Source: Nematostella vectensis
Lineage: Eukaryota > Cnidaria > Anthozoa > Actiniaria > Edwardsiidae
Direction: 5' to 3'
NCBI RefSeq assembly: GCF_932526225.1
Contig: NC_064046.1
Location: 2,170,001-2,234,000 of the forward strand
DNA: 64,000 nt
Shown: positions 42,018-54,000 of the stretch, in pieces
Layout of the letters: every line of letters begins with the position of its first letter
Position numbering within the stretch: the stretch's first letter is position 1
The notes under the pieces: model-generated
Told to the model about the DNA's origin: nothing
Database searches by the model: none
The model's input: the letters and a program-made list of their open reading frames with translations, nothing else
Translations under genes and position numbers: made by a program

Positions 42018-45000
42018 TCACCTATATGGATCCCTAGTAACCGCTTGTCCACTTGCTATGTAAGGTTCATTAACATAAGAAGAGGTCTGAGTGAGATGGT
42101 AACTATCTCCTGTGTGAGCACCAATATGATTGCCCAGGCCTGATTGCTGAACCCCTGTTGAATCCTCCACAGATTGATGCGCAGCTTCGCCTTGTACTCC
42201 TACATACGGACCTGTAACAACGGCCGTCAATGAGTCCTTTGTATACGATTCATAGGTAGTCCCTTCCGTAGCATATGTACCACTGAATGCTCCTCCAGAG
42301 GTAGAATGGGTATCGTTGGAAGACTGGACAGGAGCATTCGCTGCATAAGAAGTGTCTGTCTCGGGAGCAATTTCTATGTGAATTTTGCCTGACTCGACCC
42401 TAGTTGAATTGGGTGCAGCGTCAGTATCTATTGATTCGTTTGCAGCGTTCAGAGTACCGATAGCAGAGTAGAAGGCAGCAGTACTGCTATCAGTTGATGT
42501 TACTGCTGCAGTTGAGTTCTCTGCCGAAGTAGTAGTAGTAGTGTCACTGGTTGGGGCAGTAATGGTTGAACCATGAAGGGCTTCCATTCTTTTAAGAGCC
42601 TCGTCTAGACGTGTGCAGTCTTCGTAGGCATTTTCCACAGCTTTGATCTGCAAAACAAGTTAAAAGAATAAATAGATTATTAAGACTAGGGCGTGGCCTG
42701 TTTGAATCCTGGAATCCTGACTGGGTTTTTTTTCGAGTTCATGCCTTGATTCGAATTTGTGTCACAAGTTTGATGAAGTTGAATTTATCCTGTTTCCAGT
42801 CTTCTCGGATAAGGACACGAAAACGGAAGGGCCCACACTGTAAGCTGCACTACATTAACCTAAATGGAATTGACGTATAGGAGCCACCGCAATAAACTCT
42901 AAGATTTTGCCTCCATTTCATAACACTTTACAACAAACACAGTTCAGGAGAACTCCTGTTGGAATTTGGATACGTAGCCAGCGATAGCCAGCGAGCAGTA
43001 ATCTCTGCTGAATGGCATAATGCAGTCTCTTCACAAAATAAACATTTCTGCCTCTCGTTACATTCCATCGGCAGAAATGTATTATGACCGCTTACTAACA
43101 ATACACACACGGGGGGAGTTAGTTTCAGTGATAGAACCCCCCTATATCGAGCGTCGGAGGCGGATCAAGGGACCAGAAAGGGACTGGGACCCGCTCCTGA
43201 TCGTAGACGAGCTGTCCTTAATTAAAGCCGCATTGTCACAAGTTTACTTCCGGTCGATTACGTAAGAATCTCCGATGATTTTTAACGGCAAACACGAAAA
43301 ATATTTCAAAATATAGAAAGCAGTGTGTCTATTGGAAGTTTCTCTGAGGATGTGACTGCTAATTTAGAGCGGATGGCCTGTTTAACATCTCGGATTCGAA
43401 TAGATTCTTTTGTCTTTTAACGGTTGAGGTTTCCGTCGGACCTCCGGAAGTAAACTGGTGACAATGCGGCTTTAAGACATTACAGGAATTGAGCTAGTAT
43501 TTGTCACCTTATTTAGTTAATGTATTAGGTAGGTATTCAAAAAGCTTTTAGTTAAAGTTTAGATAGGTAATTAGTACGAGTGAGTATTACCTATTACACG
43601 ACAACATTATTTTTAGAGTTCTTACTCGATCCTTAAATTTTCGCCGTCGTTTTCTAAATACGAGTAGCCTAGTGCAATGGAAGACGTGATCTATACTTTG
43701 TTGAATGTACTCCTTCTCAAGCAGATTTAAAAAAAAAAATCAAACAATTTGAAGTTAAAGTAGTGTACCCCACATAATAAAATTCGGTACGTTTATAGGG
43801 ATATAACCGTTTCTGTGGAGTTTAAGAGTAGTTTCCAACTAAGCAGACCATTCTTAGGAGGCTTAATCAAAACAAAGGGCGTCTATAAGTACACCACCCC
43901 CCCCAGAAAAATCTGTATCATAGTAAACCCACCACTGGCTTTACCTGCTCTATTTGTTCCTTAGTCAAGGGCCCAATTCCACTATTTGGCTCGGGGTCCT
44001 CGGGTAATGCGACAGGCTGTTGGTCCGGGTACTGGCAGTCTGTTTTGGGGTAAAGGGCTGTTGGGCCTGTGCTTTCTATGGGCTTCGGCTTAGATGCAAG
44101 CTCCTGAAGCAGTCCTCGTTCATCTATCGCCTGCATCATCTTATTCTTGGCTCTTTTTAAATCCTGAAAGAAAAAGCAAAAATATATTGTAAGGGTATCT
44201 GCTTAGTCCAGGCGTCTGTATGGGATCTGTGGTTGGCCGTGAGACAAGAGGGGCTTGGGAGATGTGATGTTTCGGGTGAGGTTACGACATTTTCCACAGG
44301 TAACCTGTGGTTGGCCGTGAGATAAGAAGGGCTTGAGTGATGTTTCGGTTGTCGTTACGACATTTTCCACAGGAAACGCAAAACACCACAGAAGATTTTT
44401 CATGCAAATAATTGTCCTTCCACGTATAAGAAATAGACGAACTCGCCTAGATACTATGTCTGGAAGCACGGGTGGCTAAGTGTGTTAGCGCGCTGGCTTT
44501 TCACCACTATGTACCGCGTTCGATTCCTGGCTTGGTATCTCAAGTGAGAGGGATTTCTTTCTCTTGTGCTTTCCAGCCCGTCCCATTCACAAAGCGCACT
44601 CTTGCTTCACTAAAAAAAATATTAATCTGCGGCCGGCCGCATGATGAAAACTCTACGGAAATGAAAACTCTACGAAAAAAAAGCCGCGAGTGCCGCATTT
44701 CTTTAGACAAATAAACAAAGCCTCGCTTCATTACTTGTTTTGGCCAATCGATAGCAGATAATACGTAATACAGGGTTCGATATTTGAAATGAATTGTATG
44801 AAAAATGCACTGAACCGCTGGTAAGTCACTCTGTATCCTCTTCTAATATTTTTATTATGCGGGCTTCCTGTCCTAGGACCACCGTGAGGTAGGTTAGTGT
44901 CTGGGACGAATTTCCTATGACGTCACATCTCTTACAAACCACACAAAGCCCTGTCTGGCAAACTACCCACATCAATAAAGGTAAGAATGACTGGAAATAC

Positions 45001-48000
45001 ACAGGCAACCCACCCACCTTAATAAAGGTGAAAATGAATGAGAATACACAGGCAACCCACCCACCTCAATAAAGGTGAGAATGACTGGAAATACACAGGC
45101 AACCCACCCACCTCAATAAAGGTGAGAATGACTGGGAATACACAGGCAACCCACCCACCTCAATAAAGGTGAGAATGACTGGGAATACACAGGCAAACCA
45201 CCCACCTCAATAAAGGTGAGAATGACTGGGAATACACAGGCAAACCACCCACCTCAATAAAGGTGAGAATGACTGGGAATACACATGCAACCCACCCACC
45301 TCAATAAAGGTGAGAATGACTGGGAATACACAGGCAACCCACCCACCTCAATAAAGGTGAAAATGACTGGGAATACACAGGCAACCCACCCACCTCAATA
45401 AAGGTGAGATTGACTGGGAATACACAGGCAACCCACCCACCTCAACAAAGGTGAGAATGACTGGGAATACACAGGCAACCCACCCACCTCAATAAAGGTA
45501 AGAATACTTGGGAATACACAGGCAACCCACCCACCTCAATAAAGGTGAGAATGCCTGGGAATACACAGGCAACTCATCCACCTCAATAAAGGTGAGAATG
45601 ACTGGGAATACACAGGCAACCCACCCACCTCAATAAAGGTGAGAATGACTGGGAATACACAGGCAACCCACCCACCTCAATAAAGGTGAGAATGCCTGGG
45701 AATACACAGGCAACCCACCCACCCACCTCAATAAAGGCCTTGGGGTTTGGGTCATCATTTGCCCAGCGGACGTTCATCAAATGCCTGCCTCCAAGACGTT
45801 GATCAGCCATCGCGACCTATATCATGATAAAAAAGAGCTGTGTTCAATGTTTATGTTTAAATCGTTGTTGTGTGACCCCAGGAATTCCAAACCCTTGTCT
45901 CAACCAAACCAAAGAATCAAAAGCTTTACCAAAGTTAATAGTCAACTACGTGCTATTAACAAACTAGACAAAGGATTTGGATTCTTAGAGGAAACGTAAC
46001 AACAATTTCAGGTGTAAACTGATTCCAGCTAAATGAATAAAACTATAGCTTATGCTTTAGATGTAAAAATATTATGGTATAAATAAAGAGGGATGACAGA
46101 AGAGTGAAAGGAGCCCAACTGCCATTTGGCAATTTCCATTCGCCGTTTGCAATTTAACGTTGATAAATAACAAAAACATGGGATTCTTCGTCTTTCCTTT
46201 TGACCTCAAATTTTCCATTTATATTCGAGTTTAAACTTCCTTGGTTAGACATGTTTTAAAATATACACTTCGAAGTACAACAGTCCTTTTAAACAGCGGT
46301 CATCAAATTTAATTACTGTCGAATCCGCAGTATCTCGCTTTGTGCCCTTCCCTGGCTATCCTCTGGACGAAAACCAGACAGTGTCGCGCCAGAAAGCCAG
46401 GCGACTGTACTAGGCGAGAGATGGCAAGAATCTGGTTGGCTTATAATAATTTGACTGGCGGAATAGAAAATCCCAGAAGACAAAAACAAATCGATGTTTT
46501 GAAAATACGGCGTCGCGATACAACGGATTCGACAGTAAGGGATTTTTGTCTGCATGGTATTTTTCATCAGCTCGTTTCCTATCGTGGAGGTCAATCATGC
46601 ACAATAGCGCTCATTAAACCTATTGTTTACGATCACAAATCTAACGAGGCATGCTAATAATACCCAAACAGCAAGCTACAATGCGAACAATACACCCCCG
46701 GCCAACTCAATAACATGTACGCACTGGACCAGATAAATCCTACAAAGGGACTTGATAAAAATTGTTGACATCAAAACAGGATCGTTGTGTGTGAGAAAAC
46801 ATTCATGTTCATGATGCTGAAGAGAAATGAAGACAGCATCACGGTGTCAATGAAGCAGGCGATGGCAAGGAATCACCACATGGGACAAGAGATGACGGCT
46901 AAGATGGGTGTCCTAGACAGTACGAACAGAAAACAGTGCCAAGAGATGGACCGTTACAAGGAAAAACTACAGAAACGGCAACAAGAATTGAAAACTACTC
47001 TTCAATACAATCGAAGCGACAAGGAACTGAAGGAAAGGTTTCCGAGTGCGACCCGAAAACATCTCGACACCTCCTCGTGTGTAATTACCGATATTTACTT
47101 GACCGAACCCGATAAACGAAGAGTTAGGTCTACAAGTCTCGTAAACGAAGTTCCATTGATTTATATCTCGGGCGAATGTACCAAAACCTCACCACAGGAG
47201 GAACTGTCATTACCTGCTATCAATCAGAAGCTTAGGCCGAGGAGTGGAGTGGATGTGAGAAGGAAATCTACAGGAGATTTATCTACAGGGATACACAAGA
47301 GTGGGTCCCTGAGTTCAAACCTTTATGGAATACCCCCTCCAGGATCGCCAAGAAAGCACCTCATCCCGGTATCACCCATTCTAAGCAGAAAGTTGTCAGT
47401 CGGGAACGAGGAAACAAGACCGGGTTCGAGCCTAGCGGAGGATTTCGAAAAGTTGAAGTTCTGTAAATACTTGAGGGGAGGGGTAGGAGAAGGTCTTGAA
47501 ATGGGAGGTGAAAATCCCGGATGAAGTTATCCCAAGAAATATCATCATCGGACACCACAGGATGCCCTTTGATAGTCCGCCTGACATTAAGGGACAAGGC
47601 GACTCAGGATTTGAAGACGATCTCCAGTAACTGTACTTGTGTGATCTACTGATCCGTTGCTTTGTTTTTTTTTTCTGTGTGAGCCTTTTTACAGAAATGC
47701 GCAGACATTATGCAATAGGCCACTCCAGCTATAAGAATGCGCGCACACTCACCATGGAAACCTACCTCAACTACCGGCATGCAGCGCGCGCTTCCTTTGA
47801 TGCAAGCTTAAAAAAGCGCGCGCTGCATTCTGGTAGTTGAGGTAGGTTTCTATGGTTATCGCGCGCAAACTTATAACTGGAATGGCCTATTTAATAACAG
47901 TTTAAGAGGGATTTTTTTTTCTGTAGAACCCGAAACGTAAAACGTAAAAAAGAAGATCCAACTTATGTTCATATTTTCTCTGCAGATCAAACACGGAGAT

Positions 48001-51000
48001 CCAGAGATGAGTATTGACAGGCTGATAGCGAGGCTTCCCCAATCATGTAATTTTATTAATACGCGTCCTTCGCGTGATGTGGCTTTTCGCGAGAAAACGA
48101 TACTCGTGTACTCTTTGCGGGGAATACTAGGAAAAGCTACTTCAATAAGTTCTTAGCTAATGTCAGATTCATACATAGCTATGAACCAGTGTATGCCTTG
48201 TTGATGGCTGTAAAATAGTATTTATTCGCGATGTCGATCAGAGACTTAGACTACTTTGAGCACCTTAACGCTTTGCCCGACTGAGAATCTTATGTTACCC
48301 ATATTTGGGTTAAGATAACTAAAAAAAACGAGTACCATGGTCAGGCAATATTTTGAGTTACCGCTACTCAATTACCCATATATGAGTAAAGCTAACTCAA
48401 ATAAATGAGTACCAGTGTTACTCAATACTTTGAGTTATCGTTACTTAATTGAAGACTTCGTCTTGAGTTAAGCTAACTCAATAAATTGAGTACCACTTTT
48501 ACTCAGTATCTTGAGTTACCGTTACTCGTTATTTTGAGTTATGTCGATTTACTCAAATAAATGAGTATTCTTAACTCATCTCTAAAAGTGCATTTTTTGC
48601 AGTGTAATATTTAGCTTTTAGTAGACCAAGGGTACAGAGATGCACCAACAGGGTGACAACGATCGCCCCAAAGTACCCTCGCCCCGATCACATTGACAAC
48701 GATCGCCCCAAAGAACCTTCGCCCCGATCACATTGACAACGATCGCCCCAAAGTACCGTCGCCCCGATCACATTGACAACGATCGCCCCAAAGTACTCTA
48801 GCCCCGATCACATTGACAACGATCGCCCCAAAGTACTCTCGCCCCGATCACATTACCAACAATCGCCCCAAAGTACCCTCGCCACGATCACATTGACAAC
48901 GATCGCCCCAAAGTATCCTCGCCACGATCACATTGACAACCATCGCCCCAAAGTACCCTCGCCACGATCACATTGACAACGATCGCCCCAAAGTACCCTC
49001 GCCCCGATCACATTGACAACAATCGCCCCAAAGTACTCTCGCCCCGATCACATTACCAACAATCGCCCCAAAGTACCCTCGCCACGATCACATTGACAAC
49101 GATCGCCCCATAGTACTCTCGCCCCGATCACATTGTCAACGATCGCCCCACTCAGAGAACAATCGCCCTAGTCGTAATTAGTATGGTTCTGATAACACCA
49201 CAAGCTTAGAGATGGCAGAGACCATAATATACTAAGTACTCTGCTACAGCGTTATCCACAAACAAACAAGAATCTTATCGTTGCTTCCTTATTCTCTTTT
49301 AGCGAAACACACTTTTTACCCTGACAGCCCCGCCCCAGACTTCCCTCTAAGACTCTGCCACCTCTTATTCACTTAATCCCGGGAGGTGGGGGGGGGGGGA
49401 GGGGGTACTCTCCAGAAAGGTAGACGGGGGTACTCGACCTATCTTTTAGGGTATAAAATTCTTACCAACTGCAATCTCTTAGGGGGTGTTCCAGGATTCT
49501 TCCGATTCTGCTATCTTTTAGGGGGTTTTCACGCCGGGGAAGGAGGATTTTTCCGATTCTGCTATCTTTTAGGGTTTCTCACGCTAAATGGTGGCCCAAT
49601 CGCTCGAAACGTATTTTACAATAAACCACAAGTCAACTGTTTTTAAGGAGGTTTAAAATTCCTCCGACCACACCCAATGTGCTATCTCTTAGGGGTAAGA
49701 ATTGTTGTTAACCACGCCCTTAGTGCTATCCCTTAGGGTTAAAATTGATTTGGATGTCGAGCACCCCCGTCTGTTTTTCTCGAATTTCCCCCCCCCCCCC
49801 CTTCCCCACTTATAACAGCATTTTTACCTTGGCAAACTCAGCATTTAGTCGGCTCTTGTATCTCACAAATGCAATGTTCTTCTTTGGTATGATTCGGATA
49901 TCCTACACAACAAATTAAGCCATGTTTATTAAGAAAACAAAAAAAAAAAAACTTTTGATAAAATTGACTAAAGGATAATTTTCAAACTGAGAAAGAGTGT
50001 ATTTTTTATTATAAGCCATGTAACCCTTAAATATTTATTCTGTATCTTAAAAATAATGTATGTTTAAGCTAAGGGGTAAAAAAGGTTGTTGTTGTTGTTG
50101 TTGTTGAATAGGAGAAAATCCTTGTAACATTATTTTCAATGTTCTCCCCCGCAAGGGAGGTGGTGTAAGTTTAACAAACACTGTTTCTTTAAGGCATTCA
50201 TTTGTGATTAAATGCATGATATATTATGATATTATGCGACTTTACTACTGCAAGATATTAAATGTATGCTATGTATGCTATGATTAAAAAAATATGAAGA
50301 AACTCTATACTATAGCTTGCAAGCCGTACCTCAATTTCTCCCCATTCACCAAACTCTTCCCAGAGCCACTCTTCAAGCTTGGTGTGGAGGGTCAATCCAC
50401 CAACATACAAAGTACAGCTTTCCTTGTCAAAGGCGCCCACGCCCCCAAGGTTTTCTTTATGATTTTGGTGTCTGTCCCGTCCAAAGCAATCTTGTGCTAG
50501 ACCAAACCTACATCAGATGAAAAGAATTGCTCAGCAAAATTTTTTTACTAAAAATAGGGGTTTGAATAATTGCCTACTGTAAATGTGGGAAATTTTGTGC
50601 ACAACTGACTTTCACAACTTATCTTGTACTTTTATTTCCATCCTTTTTTGTTTGATTTTTAAAATAGTAACATTGGTAAAAGCTTTGTTTTCACACCTTG
50701 AAAAATCAATGTAAAAAGAATTAAAAATAAAGCATCACTGAAATAAGCATCCTCCTTCTAATAAGCGCCCAGCCCTGTCACGAAACAAAGAAAGGATGAC
50801 AGAACACAAGGCTTTTTGCACCCATAAGTTACTCCATTATTATAAAAATATGCATGCTGTACTTTTTATTGGACTTTTTTTTTGCTTATTTCTAACTCGT
50901 CAGGCTTGACTTTTTTTTAATTTACAGAACATTTGTCTTCATAAAGTCATTCATAGAGCTGAAGTCTGAATGTTGAAATAGTTGTCATGCTTTGAAAAAG

Positions 51001-54000
51001 ATTCCCCCCTCAGCACTCAAAAATAATGCACATGGCCCTTAAAATAAATAAGTTAACAGTATGCAGGACTCACCTCCCCACATCTTTTTCTGTGGGAATG
51101 GAGTGAATGAAGCCGCATTCTGCACCCAGGTGGCAGCAGCCCTTCGCAAAGTAGATGCAGTAGTAGTGCTTGTTCCCGCTCTGCTCTAAGATAGTCGCCT
51201 TGGTGAAACCAGCATCTGTTGCTAGGCAACACCGAGTTTCAGACTCCTCTAGGGATAAATAATAAATTTACAGTTGTTATTGCATAAGGTCAAAATCAGT
51301 GGACCTAATGTTAAGTTACATGACAAACTTTACAATACACACTTTGTAATTCAGCCATATACACCCCCCCTACATTCTGATACATTTTAACTTCATAATC
51401 CCACTTTAACCTAAATATGTTGTGAAGCCCATGCTTGTTTACACTCCTATAATAGAGAGCCACTGAATCCCAATTAAAACAGTGCCAGTGTTTTCTTTAA
51501 TGCAATTATCATATGCTTGACAGGGGTCGACTCCTGGGGCACCCCTGGGGAACCCCAGAGATATAAAGTATTTTTCTTGAAGTTTCCCCACAGGATGGGA
51601 GCATAACACAGTTTTGTCACTAGTGCCCAGCACCCTGGGGCACATTCCGCAGGGTTAGTAATTCAGTCAGTGGTTACATATCAGAAAACTAGTAATTGCT
51701 ACCTTAGCGAGGTCACCTGAAACGGAGCGGAGACAGCACCTCTAATCAATGAAATGCGGGCTTCGAGGGACAAACAAGGCGCGCAAGCGTTTCTGGTCAC
51801 ACCTTGAAGTGTGACCAGTCTGCTTTACGCGGTTGCAATTGCGCATGCGCCAGCACGCATAAGAAACAAGATCAAGATGGCAGTCATTAATCACAAGGAC
51901 AATATTGGCAGGTTCAGGGAGAGAAATACAACAAATATAACTTATACAGTCGAAGCTCTCTGAGCGACAGCTCTTGTAAGGGACCAGCCTCGAAAACGAC
52001 CACGATCACGAATCACAGTGAATTGTCACACAAACTCTGTAATTCTAAGCTCTCATAAGCGACCAACTTATCGGTGAAACCAGCCTTGTTAACGACCACA
52101 ATTTTAAAACACCAACTGAGATTTTCTTTTATTTTTAAGCTCTCGTAAGCGACCACAATGATTTTTGTCTTTCCAACATCAGTCAACACCTGATAAACAT
52201 CATATTCAATACATGCTGAAATCACATATAAAGCGGAAATGTTGGTGATGTTTCACAAAAGCTGCCTTTCCAGTAGGCAACCATTCAAGAATTTCATAAT
52301 TTCAACTTTCTAACTTCTAATGAGATTGACATTTCTTTGTCTCCAAAAAATGTGTAAATGCAAGGAATCTCTAGTCCATTGCCAGCTCCACGATATATCC
52401 TTTTTCCAGTTACAATAGCCATCCACTTGTTTGTTGCACGCTTTAGAAATTGGCTAACAAAAGACGACATGCGATCGTCTTAGATGCAGAAGATATTCTC
52501 ATGACGAAAAGCTTGAGTCGTCGATATAAGCGAGCATAACAAGCTACTTTGCGTAAATTTAATTGCTATTTAATAAAAGAAGTCACTCTCATGATGAGTG
52601 AAATACCTAGTTTTAAAATCAAGCAATAAACGAAAATATTACAGCGTTGTTTTTATCACGATAACTTTTAGATTCCAGCGCCCAACACCTATTGTTCAAG
52701 TTTTTGACGCCCAGTGGTCGCTTATGAGAGCAAGCTCTCGTAAAAGACCAGCTCCGTTAACGACCACAATTTTTAGTTCCCAAGGTGGTCGCTTACGAGA
52801 GCTTCAACTGTATACAGAAGTGAAGCCTTATCATTTCTGTTTTCCATTTTATTCCACAAAATATTTTTAGGTCACACATGTTTACTGCAACACTGATGAA
52901 TTGATTAATTTGAGGAATCAAAATTCCACAAAAGTAATACATGTGTAGGTCTTTCCAGTGAGAGTTTCGTTAAATTGACTCTGACATTGATAGCTGTCTA
53001 AGACTACAATTTCTTTAATTTCTTAGCAATCATAATTACAGATAATTAAGAGATGTATATAATACAGATAATAGAACATGTGTAGCCCATATGCAAACAA
53101 ATATTCCAGATAAGTTTGTTACATGTGAGAAAAACATCTTTCTCTGATCACAAACCTATTTTTCTTAGTTGTCAATCATCAGAATGACATATCTTATATA
53201 TTAAAATTAATATAGTAGTAAATTTTGTCTTTGTGTTTCCATACTGAACTGCCAATTTGGGAACTACTAGTTTCCATAGTATGAAGTGAAATCAAACAGT
53301 TATTTAGAGCCAATGTTGTAGTTCCCAGAGCATATTAGTAAAGATAGGTATCCTTAAGTTGTCTTTTTTGTGCATTTTTGTTCCAATGTTCCCTCTTTTC
53401 TTTCAGGCATTAAATATGTGACACCCTTAATGATTAAAGACATGAACTGCTTATGGAAATGTTGGGAACAGAGAATACATATAAAAAAGACAGGCCAGGG
53501 ATCGGACTGGGTGACCCCAGCTGTTTATGATGCATTCGAAGCATATTGAACCACTTATACACTACATGGTCATCACAAAGTGAAAATGCTGTTTTGTGAT
53601 AAACTAACCACCAACAACTGAACATTGTTGTTTATGATAAATTTGATCCCCTCCAACATTTTGCATACAAAGACACAAATCCAAATCAAATGGAGATGGT
53701 TAATTGAGCATGCAGTATTCAAAATTAATCTGATGATGTTGCCCAGCATTGCATAGAAAAAGCCACAAATACTACATGGATAGCTAACAGTACCAGAACT
53801 GTAACAGCACTGTTTTATTTTGATGCTGCCAGACTTCAGTACAGTTAATACTTCTGTTGCATACAATAAGCCACAAATACTACATGAATAGCTAACAGTA
53901 CTGTAACAGCACTGTTTTATTTTGATGCTGTCAGACTTTGAAAGAGTCTTTCTTCCAATACAGGTGATACTTCTGTTTGAAGATAGATTATATCAACTGC

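Noticed and set aside
44471-44545. Functional tRNA gene
   Set aside because: A and B boxes are present but the acceptor stem and anticodon arm do not pair well; a SINE head is more likely.
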